NCBI RefSeq assembly: GCF_024256385.1
Contig: NZ_JAMLFW010000003.1
Location: 1 to 64,000 of the forward strand
Reading direction: 5' to 3'
DNA length: 64,000 bases
Origin: Anatilimnocola floriformis
GTDB lineage: Bacteria > Planctomycetota > Planctomycetia > Pirellulales > Pirellulaceae
Positions 51,073-59,947 of the stretch are shown piece after piece (position 1 is the first letter of the stretch; each line of letters starts with the position of its first letter). The translations under genes and the position numbers were made by a program. Under the pieces are notes generated by a model. It ran no database searches. It saw nothing but the letters and a program-made list of their open reading frames with translations, and had not been told where the DNA came from.

Positions 51073-52278
51073 TTAGGCCCCATACTTCTGCAACCGCCCG
51101 GCATTCGCCAGGGCCAGCGTCATCAAGTACTTCGCCTTGAATTGCCCCAGGCCACCGCGGATGGCGGTGTTTTCGCCGAAGGTCGTGTTGCCGTCAGTGC
51201 GGCAGCAGTCGCTGACGAGGAGCGTGGGCACCGGGTGCCAGCTGTGGGCCTTCAGATAGCTCGGTGTGCTGTGGTCGCCGGTGACGATCAGCACGTCGGG
51301 CTTGAGGGCTTGGACGCGGGGCAGAACGGCGTCGAACTCTTCGATCTTCTTCACCTTGGCGGCGAAGTTGCCGTCTTCGCCGGTGCTGTCGGTGTATTTG
51401 TAGTGCAGGAAGAAGAAGTCAAAATCCTTCCAGTACTGCGTCATCACGTCGACTTGCTCGTCGAGCGTCTGGGCCTTGCCGAGGATCTTCATGCCGACCA
51501 GCTGGGCCAGACCTTTGTACATCGGATAAACGGCGATCGCGCCGGCGCGGAGGCCGTACACTTCGTCGTAGCTTGGCAACGCGGGACGACCACTGAAGCC
51601 GCGGAGCGTGAGGCCGTTCGCCTTCGGCTGACCGGCGAGAATCTTCGTGGCTTGCTTGACGAACTCATTGGCGATGGCGGCGGCTTTTTCGCTGGGCACA
51701 TCGTGACCAATGGCTTGCAGCGGCGCTTTGCCGACAGCTTGTGGATCGGTGTCCTTCACATTGCCGGCGAGACCTTCGCCGCGGAAGACGACGACGAAGC
51801 GATGCTCTTTCACAGGCTCGACGAAGACTTCGACGCCGGGAATTTTCACCGCGCGGAGGAGCGTGGCCAGCGGCGCGCTTTCTTCCGAGGCAATCCGGCC
51901 GGCGCGGCGATCGCTGATCAAGCCGTCCTTATCCAGCGTGCAGTAGTTGCCGCGAGCGGCGACGTCGCCCGGTTGCATGGCGAAGCCGATGCCGGTGGCT
52001 TCGAGTGCGCCGCGGCCGATCTGATATTGAATGGGATCGTAACCAAACAGCCCGAGGTGGCCGGGGCCGCTACCCGGAGCAATGCCCGGACAAACCGGCA
52101 GGCTGGCACCCTGCACGCCGATTTTCGCCAAGGCATCGAGGTTCGGCTTGACCGCCGTTTCGAGCTCCGTCTTACCGCCTGGCGTCATCGGCAAACCGCC
52201 GAGGCCGTCGGCGACGAGCATCACGATTTTCGAGTCGTTCTTGGTTTGCAATTCGCGGGTAAGGGCGTGGATATCCAT
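51073..52278 (-). CDS. apgM: Cofactor-independent phosphoglycerate mutase, archaeal type
   Basis: From ATG 52278 the protein has 401 residues and the ApgM signature: KIVMLVADGLGGLP near 17-30 (metal Asp), ETAVKPNLDALAKIGVQG, and GIAPGSGPGHLGLFGYDP with the nucleophile Ser near 75. Near the end come VLIVTGDHSTPSYLKAHSWHPVP with metal-ligand His. It converts 3- to 2-phosphoglycerate in glycolysis, with two metal ions. It diverges from pgi over about 226 bases, so two glycolytic genes share a control region. The frame is open to 52398, but that part lies in a repeat. Confidence 0.92.
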   Translation of the reverse strand: MDIHALTRELQTKNDSKIVMLVADGLGGLPMTPGGKTELETAVKPNLDALAKIGVQGASLPVCPGIAPGSGPGHLGLFGYDPIQYQIGRGALEATGIGFAMQPGDVAARGNYCTLDKDGLISDRRAGRIASEESAPLATLLRAVKIPGVEVFVEPVKEHRFVVVFRGEGLAGNVKDTDPQAVGKAPLQAIGHDVPSEKAAAIANEFVKQATKILAGQPKANGLTLRGFSGRPALPSYDEVYGLRAGAIAVYPMYKGLAQLVGMKILGKAQTLDEQVDVMTQYWKDFDFFFLHYKYTDSTGEDGNFAAKVKKIEEFDAVLPRVQALKPDVLIVTGDHSTPSYLKAHSWHPVPTLLVSDCCRTDGNTTFGENTAIRGGLGQFKAKYLMTLALANAGRLQKYGA

Positions 52279-52289
52279 GGCGGCGGCGG

Positions 52290-52420
52290 AGGGTAGGGAT
52301 GAAGAGATGAAGGGGCTAGAGGTTAAGGGAAGAGAGGAGAGATTTGAGATGAAGAATGTCGCTTCAGCTCTAATCTCTATCCTCTTCCTCTCTGCCACCT
52401 TTATCCCTATCCCCCGGCCC
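52290..52420. repeat. Purine-rich imperfect inverted repeat in the apgM-pgi gap
   Basis: The left arm at about 52293-52347 is purine-rich (GGTAGGGATGAAGAGATGAAG and more). The right arm at about 52366-52420 is pyrimidine-rich with matching words (CTCTATCCTCTTCCTCTC, TTATCCCTATCCCC). Pairing is imperfect. It occupies the region between divergent apgM and pgi, where both promoters are expected. Confidence 0.5.
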
Positions 52421-52504
52421 GTTCACAAGGTGGCGTGGACGCAGTATCTTCAACCGCACTCTCTCCTTTTTGCGTTTCGCTACCGCTCTGACAGGCGTTT
52501 TTCC

Positions 52505-53923
52505 ATGGCCGCTGCCATCGTTCCTCTCAAACTCGACATCTCCGGCGCCATTCACGCGGACTTCGGCGTGACCGAAACCGAGCTCGCCGCGCTGCGGCCT
52601 TCGCTGGAATACGCTCAGAAGGAAGTCCTCGAAGCCGACGCCAAGGCGTACGACTCGAAGAAGATCCCCGCCGAAAAAGACCCGCTCGATCACGGCTTTC
52701 TCGATCTGCCCGATCGCTTGCTGAAGGAATATCAAGAGAGGCGGGCCGAGAGCGAATTGGGCCGCATCATGACGGCGGCCGCGAAGCTGCGCGAGCAGGT
52801 CGATCGCGTCGTGATCCTCGGCATCGGCGGTTCGTACATGGGTGCCAAGGCTCTGATGGATGCCTGCTGCCAACCTTACTACAACGAGTTGAGCCGAGCC
52901 GAGCGCGGCGGCTATCCGCGGATCTATTTCGAAGGTAACAACATCGATAACGATGCCTCGCAGGGCTTGCTGCACCTGCTCGGCACGCAGCAAGGGACCA
53001 CGCCGGAAACTCGCTGGGGCATTGTCGTCATCAGCAAGAGCGGCGAAACGCTCGAGACGGCCGTTGCTTTCCGGCAGTTCACCGCGGCCCTCGTGAAGAG
53101 CTGCGGCGGCGATGTGAAGAAAGCTGCGGAGCTGATCATTCCAGTGATGGGCGAAAAGGGTCGACTGGCCGATCTGTCGCAGGCCCTCGGTTGCAAGGAA
53201 TGGTTCCCCGTGCCGGACGGCGTGGGTGGCCGCTTCTCGATTTTGTCTGCCGTCGGCTTGGTTCCGGCCGCCCTGATGGGGCTCGATATCATTCGCCTGC
53301 TGCAAGGTGCTTCGCTGATGACGAAGCACTTCCGCGAAGCGCCGGCGAAGGAAAACGCCGTGCTGCAATTCGTCGGCGTGAGCCACCTGATGGAAACGCG
53401 TCGCATGGCCAACCTGCGGATCCTCTGCATGTGGGCCAAGTCGCTGGAGTGCGCCGGCCTGTGGTATGACCAACTCCTCGCCGAAAGCCTCGGCAAGCGG
53501 TTCCTGGGCGCGACGCCACTCACGACGGTGAACACGCGCGACCTGCACAGCCGCGCTCAACAACATCAGCAAGGCCGGCGCGACAAACTGTTCGTCAACG
53601 TCATCGTCGACAAGTGGCGATTCGATTCGCTGGCCGTCGGCAAGAGCGAATTCGATCAAGACAAGCTCAACGACATCGCCGCCAAGACGCTGCCGGAACT
53701 GATGAGCGCTGCCATCCAAGGGACCAACGAAGCCTATGCAGGCGACGGCCGGCCGACGATCGATCTGCACTTGCCGTCAACCGACGTCACGGTGATGGGC
53801 CAATATTTTCAATGGCTGATGATCGCGACGGTCGTCGAAGGTCGGTTGCTCGGCATCAATCCGTACGGTCAGCCCGGCGTGCAGATGTATAAGGGTGCGA
53901 TGAAGCGGATTTTGGGGCGGTAG
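52505..53923 (+). CDS. pgi: Glucose-6-phosphate isomerase
   Basis: From ATG 52505 the 472-residue protein has the PGI sugar-isomerase domains: VVILGIGGSYMGAKALMDA near 101-119, YFEGNNIDNDASQG, VISKSGETLETAVAFRQF with the phosphate-binding Ser/Thr, and GVGGRFSILSAVGLVPAALMG. The end TVMGQYFQWLMIATVVEGRLLGINPYGQPGVQMYK is also conserved. It interconverts glucose-6-phosphate and fructose-6-phosphate in the cytosol. Upstream in-frame sequence back to 52082 overlaps apgM and is not coding here. It diverges from apgM. Confidence 0.95.
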   Translation: MAAAIVPLKLDISGAIHADFGVTETELAALRPSLEYAQKEVLEADAKAYDSKKIPAEKDPLDHGFLDLPDRLLKEYQERRAESELGRIMTAAAKLREQVDRVVILGIGGSYMGAKALMDACCQPYYNELSRAERGGYPRIYFEGNNIDNDASQGLLHLLGTQQGTTPETRWGIVVISKSGETLETAVAFRQFTAALVKSCGGDVKKAAELIIPVMGEKGRLADLSQALGCKEWFPVPDGVGGRFSILSAVGLVPAALMGLDIIRLLQGASLMTKHFREAPAKENAVLQFVGVSHLMETRRMANLRILCMWAKSLECAGLWYDQLLAESLGKRFLGATPLTTVNTRDLHSRAQQHQQGRRDKLFVNVIVDKWRFDSLAVGKSEFDQDKLNDIAAKTLPELMSAAIQGTNEAYAGDGRPTIDLHLPSTDVTVMGQYFQWLMIATVVEGRLLGINPYGQPGVQMYKGAMKRILGR

Positions 53924-53929
53924 GAGGAA

Positions 53930-54018
53930 AGTTCTGAGTTTTGAGTTCTGAGTTCTGAGACAGGAAGTCTCGAGCAAGGTCCTCTTGTCTCAGAACTCAG
54001 AACTCAAAACTCAGAACT
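53930..54018. repeat. 33-bp perfect inverted repeat between pgi and next gene
   Basis: The arm 53930-53962 begins AGTTCTGAGTTTTGAGTTCT and 53986-54018 is its exact reverse complement, ending CAAAACTCAGAACT. The loop is 23 bases. It starts six bases after the pgi stop and ends four bases before the ATG at 54023, covering the place of any ribosome-binding site. The arm itself is built of repeated TTCTGAG words. Confidence 0.85.
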
Positions 54019-54022
54019 TCCT

Positions 54023-54709
54023 ATGGCGACACTAACCTGGCTCGGTCACGCGTGCTGGCTCATCCAAACCGGCGAGCACTCCATCCTGCTCGATCCTTAT
54101 CTCGATTCCAGCCCAGCCGCTTCCTGCAAGGCGGCTGACATCCGTGCCGATTACGTACTGGTTTCACACGGCCATTACGATCACTGCCTGGAAGCAGCCG
54201 CGGTAGCCAACAGCAACAACGCCACGCTGATCGCCAATTTCGAAATCGCCACTTGGTTCGAGACGAAGCATGGCGTGAAGAACACCATCGCCATGAATCT
54301 CGGCGGCAGCGTGGCGACAAAATTTGGCCGCGTGACGATGACCATCGCCTGGCATTCGTCGATATTGCCCGATGGCAGTTATGGCGGCGCACCGGCGGGC
54401 TTTATCCTGCAGCTGAACGAAGGGAAGCGGATTTATTTCGCCTGCGACACGGCTTTCTTCAGCGATATGCGGCTGATCGCCGAACCAAAACTCGATCTGG
54501 CCGTATTACCTATCGGCGATCTCTATACCATGGGAATTGATGATTCGCTCGCCGCGACGAAACTGCTGCAGCCGAAGTTCGTCGCGCCCTCGCACTACAA
54601 CACCTGGCCGCCGATCGCGCAAGATGCTCAGGCCTGGGCTCAGCGCGTCAGCCAGGAAACCTCGGCCCAGCCGCGCGTGCTGCAGCCGGGAGAAAGTTTT
54701 TCGCTATGA
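54023..54709 (+). CDS. UPF0173-like metal-dependent hydrolase (MBL fold)
   Basis: The 228-residue protein has a metallo-beta-lactamase fold: LTWLGHACWLIQTGEHSILLDPYLD at the start, the metal motif HGHYDHCLEAA (about 50-60), FACDTAFFSDM, and the final metal-ligand region VAPSHYNTWPPI. It matches the UPF0173 family, whose substrate is unknown; members of the MBL superfamily cleave esters, phosphodiesters or thioesters. The start has no free Shine-Dalgarno because the inverted repeat ends four bases upstream. The stop overlaps the next gene start (ATGA). Confidence 0.92.
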   Translation: MATLTWLGHACWLIQTGEHSILLDPYLDSSPAASCKAADIRADYVLVSHGHYDHCLEAAAVANSNNATLIANFEIATWFETKHGVKNTIAMNLGGSVATKFGRVTMTIAWHSSILPDGSYGGAPAGFILQLNEGKRIYFACDTAFFSDMRLIAEPKLDLAVLPIGDLYTMGIDDSLAATKLLQPKFVAPSHYNTWPPIAQDAQAWAQRVSQETSAQPRVLQPGESFSL

Positions 54710-55596
54710 AGACTTGGATGTTCTTGTTGGTCGCCGCTCTCGCGCTCGTCTTTTCTTTTGACAGGAGCAGTATCGCGGAAGAACTGCGCTGGAAGCTGCA
54801 AAAGGGTGACAAGTTTCAGCTGGAGATGAAACAACAAACCGAATCGCTGGTGAACCTCAGCGGCAAAAAGCTCAACTCCACGATCGATCTGCTGATTCTC
54901 GTTGGCTGGGATGTGACGTCGGCCGATGCCGACGCGTTTGTCATCGAGCAAACGATCGATGCCGTGCGGATGGAAATGAAGGGCCCGGAGCAGACTCCTG
55001 TCATCTACGATTCGCGCGAAAAGAAACCCGTCGTCGGCGCCGCGAAGGATTTCGCCAGCGCGGTTGTGGGTTTGATCGGCGCGAAGTTCAAACTCACCAT
55101 GACGCCGCTGGGCGCGATCTCGAGCGCGGAACGCTTGTCACCACCCGCCGAAGCTGCGCCCGCTGGTGACGCGGCCAAAGTCGCGGTCCAAAGCAAAGAA
55201 ACGGTCGAGCAACTCCTCAAGCAACCTCTCCTGCCGCTGCCCGCAGAAGTCGCCGGCAGCGATGCAACCTGGACCGACGAACGCCAAAGCAAAGCGGCCC
55301 TCGGCAATGCCAAACTCGTCCGCACGTTCACGCTCGCCGGCAGCGATACCCGCGACGGCAAAACAGCACACAAGATCAATGTGAAAGGTGAACTCACGAT
55401 CGACTCGCCACCCAAAGGCGCGCCGCAACTCAAAACGCAAAGCCATACCGGCACGGCTTGGTTTGCGAAAGATCCAGGCCGATTGCTGGCCGCCGAAACA
55501 TCGCAGCGACTCGTTACCGAGAGCATGTATCGCGATTCGACCATTACCGTCGACCTGATTACAACGCTGAGCACCACACTCACGCCGCGCGAATAA
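54706..55596 (+). CDS. Secreted DUF6263-like protein
   Basis: The 296-residue protein starts with a signal peptide (MFLLVAALALVFSFDRSSIAEE). It continues with a beta-rich domain: LRWKLQKGDKFQLEMKQQT near 26-44, GAKFKLTMTPLGAISSAE, and an end with GRLLAAETSQRLVTESMYRDSTIT. This matches planctomycete proteins grouped as DUF6263, of unknown function, probably periplasmic. The start overlaps the stop of the hydrolase gene by four bases (ATGA), which implies translational coupling with it. Confidence 0.75.
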   Translation: MKTWMFLLVAALALVFSFDRSSIAEELRWKLQKGDKFQLEMKQQTESLVNLSGKKLNSTIDLLILVGWDVTSADADAFVIEQTIDAVRMEMKGPEQTPVIYDSREKKPVVGAAKDFASAVVGLIGAKFKLTMTPLGAISSAERLSPPAEAAPAGDAAKVAVQSKETVEQLLKQPLLPLPAEVAGSDATWTDERQSKAALGNAKLVRTFTLAGSDTRDGKTAHKINVKGELTIDSPPKGAPQLKTQSHTGTAWFAKDPGRLLAAETSQRLVTESMYRDSTITVDLITTLSTTLTPRE

Positions 55597-55695
55597 GCAA
55601 GCCGCTGGAAACCGGCTCGCCGACTTCCATTTCTTCGCCCGCCGCGCAACAATCGAGCGCAGTCGTTCGTTGAAATCTCTCGCCGGAGCCTCTCC

Positions 55696-56943
55696 ATGTC
55701 ATCGCGTCGCGAATTCCTGCAACATTCGGCCGCTGCGTCCGCCGCGCTTCTCGCCCTCAGCACGCAACCCGAAACGGCCCGCGGTTATCTCGCCAACGAC
55801 ACGCTGCAGGTCGGCTGCATCGGCACCGGCGGTCGCTGCCGCGGTTTGATGAAGTCGCTCGTGAAAGTGCCGAACGTCAAGATCACGGCCGTCTGCGACG
55901 TGTGGGATGTGCATCTCGACGAAGGCAAAAAACTTGCCGATGCGGCGGCCTTCACCACGAAAGATCATCGCGAGTTGCTCGCGCGCAAGGACGTCGACGC
56001 CGTGCTGATCGGAGCGCCCGATCATCAACACGTGCCGCTCACGATCGATGCCTGCGCTGCCGGCAAAGATGTGTATGTCGAAAAGCCGCTGACGCATGAT
56101 CCAGCCGAAGGGGCAAGCGTCATCGCCGCGCAGAACGATCACAAACGAATCGTGCAGGTCGGCATGCAGCAGCGTTCGATGCCACACATCGCCAAGGCCC
56201 GCGAACTGATCCAGGCCGGCGGCATCGGCAAGGTGCTGAAGATTCATCTCAGTTGGAATCGTAACACTTCGCGCGCGACGGCGAATAAGCTGGGCATCGA
56301 TCCCAAGAGCGTCGACTGGAAGCGGTTTCTCGGCAGTGCGCCGCAGCAAGACTTCAATGAATATCGCTTTCGCAATTGGCGCTGGTTCTGGGATTTCGGC
56401 GGCGGCATTTTCACCGACCTGATGGTCCACTGGATCGACGTCGCTCATTGGGTGCTCGACCTCAAGCAACCTCTCTCGGCCGCCAGCATCGGCGACTTCC
56501 ATCACGCGGCCGGCATTTGGGAAACGCCCGATACGGTGCAAACGCTCCTTCGTTACGCCGATCCGCAAGCGAGCAAGGACGAGAGCCCGAGTGCAATTCA
56601 AGCGTACTTCGAAGGGACATTCAGCAACGCCCGCAATGCTGCCATGATCGAGTTCATGGGTACCGAAGGCAGCGTCTACATCGACCGCGGTCGCACCGAA
56701 CTGATCCCCGAACGGAACAGCAAGGTCAAGCCGAGCGAATGGATTCTCAATCCCGATCGTCCGCGCGGCGCCGATTTTTATCCGAACCCCGACGGCGAAT
56801 TGCTCCACCTCACCAACTGGGTCGATTCGGTGCGCGCTCGCACGGCGCCGGTCGCTCCCGTGGAAGCGGGTGTGCTCGCTGCAGCGGCGGCTCAGCTTTC
56901 GAATCAAGCACTACGCAGCGGACAAGTCGCGGTTTCGAAATAG
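55696..56943 (+). CDS. Tat-exported Gfo/Idh/MocA family oxidoreductase
   Basis: The 415-residue protein begins with a Tat signal (SSRREFLQHSAAASAALLALS, with RRE and a hydrophobic run). The Rossmann domain follows, with LQVGCIGTGGRCRGLMKSL, AVCDVWDVH and the EKPLTHD motif, in which the Lys is the catalytic residue (YVEKPL). The C-terminal domain has the IDVAHWVLD and GTEGSVYIDRG segments. It would oxidise or reduce sugars or inositol-type substrates with NAD(P) in the periplasm. Planctomycetes carry many such exported copies. The next gene begins nine bases after its stop. Confidence 0.9.
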   Translation: MSSRREFLQHSAAASAALLALSTQPETARGYLANDTLQVGCIGTGGRCRGLMKSLVKVPNVKITAVCDVWDVHLDEGKKLADAAAFTTKDHRELLARKDVDAVLIGAPDHQHVPLTIDACAAGKDVYVEKPLTHDPAEGASVIAAQNDHKRIVQVGMQQRSMPHIAKARELIQAGGIGKVLKIHLSWNRNTSRATANKLGIDPKSVDWKRFLGSAPQQDFNEYRFRNWRWFWDFGGGIFTDLMVHWIDVAHWVLDLKQPLSAASIGDFHHAAGIWETPDTVQTLLRYADPQASKDESPSAIQAYFEGTFSNARNAAMIEFMGTEGSVYIDRGRTELIPERNSKVKPSEWILNPDRPRGADFYPNPDGELLHLTNWVDSVRARTAPVAPVEAGVLAAAAAQLSNQALRSGQVAVSK

Positions 56944-56952
56944 TCTGCCGTC

Positions 56953-57744
56953 ATGCCGCGCTACTCCGTTACTTCGATCACCGATCCGCGAGTTGCTCCT
57001 TACGCTCAGCTGCATCAAACCAATCTCACGCGCGGCAGCGGTCTGTTTGTCGCGGAGGGAGATAAGGTCGTCCAGCGGCTGATCGACAGCGATTACGTGG
57101 TCGATTCGCTCCTTGCTGAAGCAGAATGGGCGGAGCGACTCGAACCGCAGGTTCCTGCCGAAACGCCCATCTATATCGTCGAGCGCGCGCTGATGACCGA
57201 GCTCGTCGGCTTTCGTTTTCACCGCGGTGTGCTCGGTTGTGGGCGACGAAAAGAAACGCCGACGCTGGCTGAAATTCTGCCGGCAAATCATGAACCGGCG
57301 CTGGTGTTGGTTTGCCCTGCCGTGCAGGATCCAACCAACCTCGGCAGCATCATTCGCACGGCAGCCGCGATGGGAGCGAACGCGCTCTTGCTCGGTGGCG
57401 ATTGTGCCGATGCCTTCTCGCGGCGCGTATTGCGGGTCTCGATGGGAAGTTCGCTGTTCCTGCCGATTCGCGAAGCAGCCGATCTCGTCGGCGATGTCGT
57501 CGCGCTGCGTGAAACTTACGGTTTCGAAGTGCTGGCCACGGTCTTGGATAAAAACGCCACGCCCCTCGATCAAGTCGCGCGGCCGCGGCGACTCGCGCTG
57601 GTTCTGGGCAGCGAAGGACACGGCCTCGATGAACGTTGGCTGCAACTTTGCCCGCAGCAAATCACGCTGCCGATGCGCGCCGGGATTGATTCGCTTAATG
57701 TTTCGATTGCGGCAGCGGTCTTCTTATATCACTTCCGCAGGTAA
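56953..57744 (+). CDS. TrmH/SpoU-family RNA methyltransferase
   Basis: The 263-residue protein has an N-terminal substrate-binding part (FVAEGDKVVQRLI, about 34-46). The SPOUT methyltransferase motifs follow: VQDPTNLGSIIRTAAAMGA (about 120-138), LALVLGSEGHGL and IDSLNVSIAAAVFLYHF at the end. These form the trefoil-knot SAM-binding site and the conserved Arg and Ser. It is expected to methylate 2'-O of a ribose in rRNA or tRNA; the target cannot be told. Located between the oxidoreductase and the M28 peptidase genes, all on the plus strand. Confidence 0.92.
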   Translation: MPRYSVTSITDPRVAPYAQLHQTNLTRGSGLFVAEGDKVVQRLIDSDYVVDSLLAEAEWAERLEPQVPAETPIYIVERALMTELVGFRFHRGVLGCGRRKETPTLAEILPANHEPALVLVCPAVQDPTNLGSIIRTAAAMGANALLLGGDCADAFSRRVLRVSMGSSLFLPIREAADLVGDVVALRETYGFEVLATVLDKNATPLDQVARPRRLALVLGSEGHGLDERWLQLCPQQITLPMRAGIDSLNVSIAAAVFLYHFRR

Positions 57745-57830
57745 TTGCTGCGAGTACGCAGGTAGTTGCTCCTCGCTGATTTCTCTAGAATGCGGATTCC
57801 TACACGCACCATCCTTCCTGGTTTCCTACC

Positions 57831-59864
57831 ATGCATCACCAGTCAAAATTCGTCGCCATCGTCGCGCTGGCCATCGCCGGCAGCGGTTCGTTCGTTCTGC
57901 ACGCCATCGAACGGAACGCAGCCGATTCGCAGAGTCGCATCAAGGAATCGGTCGGATATCTGGCTTCTGACGAACTCGAAGGCCGCGGCGTGGGGACCGA
58001 GGGCTTGAACAAAGCCGCCGATTACCTGGCCGGTGAATTCAAAAAATTGGGCCTGAAAACCGAGCTCTTCGACGGCACGCCGTTTCAGAAGTTCGAAGTA
58101 ACCGTCTCGACCGACCTGGGTCCGAAAGATCAGAACTTCCTCACGCTCGTCGGTCCCGAACAGCTGAAACTGAAACTTGGCGAAGACTTCACTCCGCTCG
58201 CCGTCGGCGGCTCGGCCAAGTTCGACACCAACCTCGTCTTTGTCGGCTATGGCATCTCGGCAAAGGACCTCAACTACGACGATTACGAAGGCCTCGACGT
58301 CAAAGACAAGGTCGTGGTCATCATTCGCAAAGAGCCGCAGCAAAAAGACCCCAAGAGCAAGTTCGACGGCGAACGCCCCAGCCGGCATGCTCCGTTCATG
58401 CAGAAGATTTCCAACGCCAACGGCCACGGCGCGGCTGCGGTAATTTTTGTCAACGATGGTCTCGAGCTGCAATCTGCCCGCGAACAAGTTGCCAAGATCA
58501 CCAAGGAAGCGCAAGACAAGCTCGTCGAAGAGAACAAGAAGTTCGTCGAACTGAAAGAACCGACCGAAGAACAAAAGGCCAAGCACGAAGAAGCCGTCAA
58601 GAAATTGAACGATCGCCTTTCGGAACTCGCCAAAGAGGCCGAAAAAGATCCCGACCAAGTGCTGCCGTTTCAAGGCGCGGGTCCGGACAGTCAGCAGCGA
58701 AAGATGCCGGTGTTTTTCGTCAAACGAGCCATCATCGACAGCGTAGTGAAGAAATCGCTCGGCAAGAGCCTCGACGAAATCGAAGCCAGCATCGACGCCG
58801 ATCTCAAGCCGCAGTCGGCCGCGCTCACCGGCTGGAAAGCCGATGGCGAAGCCAGCGTTCTGCAGAAGAAAGCCGAAGTCAAGAACGTCATCGCGGTGCT
58901 CGAGGGCGAAGGCCCGCACGCGGACGAAACCATCGTCATCGGCGCGCACTACGACCACGTCGGTTTCGGCGGCCAGGGCTCGGGTTCGCTCGCTCCTTGG
59001 ACACACGAAGTTCACAACGGCGCCGACGACAACGCCTCGGGCACGGCTACGCTGCTGGAAGTTGCTCGCCTTCTCGCGACCTCGGGCAAAAAGCCGCAGC
59101 GGCGAATTGTTTTCATGGCTTTCACGGGTGAAGAGCGCGGCTTGCTCGGCAGCGCGCATTACACCAAGCAACCGCGATTCCCGCTCGACAACACGATCGC
59201 GATGTTCAATCTCGATATGGTCGGCCGTCTCGATCAGAACAAGCTGATCGTCTACGGCACGGGCACAGCGAAGGAGTTCGATCCGCTCGTCGACGAACTC
59301 GGCAAGAAGTACGAATTCAAAATCACGAAGCATGAAGGTGGCTTTGGTCCCAGCGATCACAGTTCGTTCTATGCCAAGAAGATTCCGGTGCTGCATCTCT
59401 TCACGGGGACGCACAGCGACTATCACCGCCCCAGCGACGACTCGCCGAAGCTCAACATCGAAGGGATGCAGCGGATCGCCGATTTTCTACTCGATGTGGT
59501 CAACAAGACCGACTCAGCCGAAGCTCGCCCGACCTACATCAAGAACGACAAGCAGGAAGGGATCGCCAGCAGCACCAGTGGTGGTCCGGAAGGTGAGCGG
59601 CCTTACCTCGGCAGCATTCCGGATTTCGCCGCCAACGATGAAGGGCTGGCCATCACCGGTGTTTCGCCCGGCAGCCCGGCTGAAAAAGCGGGCATGAAGG
59701 GTGGCGACATCATCATCAAGCTCGGCGAGAGCAAAATCAGTGGCATCGAAGATCTGCAGTCGTCTCTCTTCAAATACAAGATCGGCGAAACGATCAAAGT
59801 CATCGTCAAACGCGATGGCAAGGAAGTGACGCTCGAGGTCACTCTCGCCAAGCGAATGCGGTGA
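57831..59864 (+). CDS. M28-family aminopeptidase with PDZ domain
   Basis: The 677-residue protein has a signal segment (FVAIVALAIAGSGSFVLHA) and is likely periplasmic or secreted. A PA-like insert (about 110-290) includes a charged coiled segment rich in Lys and Glu. The zinc peptidase core carries GAHYDHVGFGG, NGADDNASGTA, FTGEERGLLGSAHY, FNLDMVGR and GPSDHSSF, the five metal and catalytic motifs of family M28. A PDZ domain ends the protein (ITGVSPGSPAEKAGMKGGDIIIKLG). It would remove amino acids from peptide N-termini, with the PDZ giving a substrate or partner site. No neighbouring partner is evident. Confidence 0.92.
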   Translation: MHHQSKFVAIVALAIAGSGSFVLHAIERNAADSQSRIKESVGYLASDELEGRGVGTEGLNKAADYLAGEFKKLGLKTELFDGTPFQKFEVTVSTDLGPKDQNFLTLVGPEQLKLKLGEDFTPLAVGGSAKFDTNLVFVGYGISAKDLNYDDYEGLDVKDKVVVIIRKEPQQKDPKSKFDGERPSRHAPFMQKISNANGHGAAAVIFVNDGLELQSAREQVAKITKEAQDKLVEENKKFVELKEPTEEQKAKHEEAVKKLNDRLSELAKEAEKDPDQVLPFQGAGPDSQQRKMPVFFVKRAIIDSVVKKSLGKSLDEIEASIDADLKPQSAALTGWKADGEASVLQKKAEVKNVIAVLEGEGPHADETIVIGAHYDHVGFGGQGSGSLAPWTHEVHNGADDNASGTATLLEVARLLATSGKKPQRRIVFMAFTGEERGLLGSAHYTKQPRFPLDNTIAMFNLDMVGRLDQNKLIVYGTGTAKEFDPLVDELGKKYEFKITKHEGGFGPSDHSSFYAKKIPVLHLFTGTHSDYHRPSDDSPKLNIEGMQRIADFLLDVVNKTDSAEARPTYIKNDKQEGIASSTSGGPEGERPYLGSIPDFAANDEGLAITGVSPGSPAEKAGMKGGDIIIKLGESKISGIEDLQSSLFKYKIGETIKVIVKRDGKEVTLEVTLAKRMR

Positions 59865-59947
59865 GAGACGAGGATCAGCCCAGACGCATCAGCAGCCCCC
59901 GTTTTGCTGGATTTTGCCGTCGTAGTGGTTTATCGTAATCTGCTCCT

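Noticed and set aside
51019-52296. 425-codon plus-strand frame antisense to apgM
   Set aside because: Shadow of a clearly conserved gene; no domain match and no Shine-Dalgarno.
52370-53770. 466-codon minus-strand frame antisense to pgi
   Set aside because: Shadow of pgi; no family features.
55699-56907. 402-codon minus-strand frame antisense to the Gfo/Idh/MocA gene
   Set aside because: Shadow frame; the plus strand holds EKPLTHD and a Tat signal.
57843-59426. 527-codon minus-strand frame
   Set aside because: Shadow of the M28 peptidase gene; high GC third positions make such antisense frames long here.
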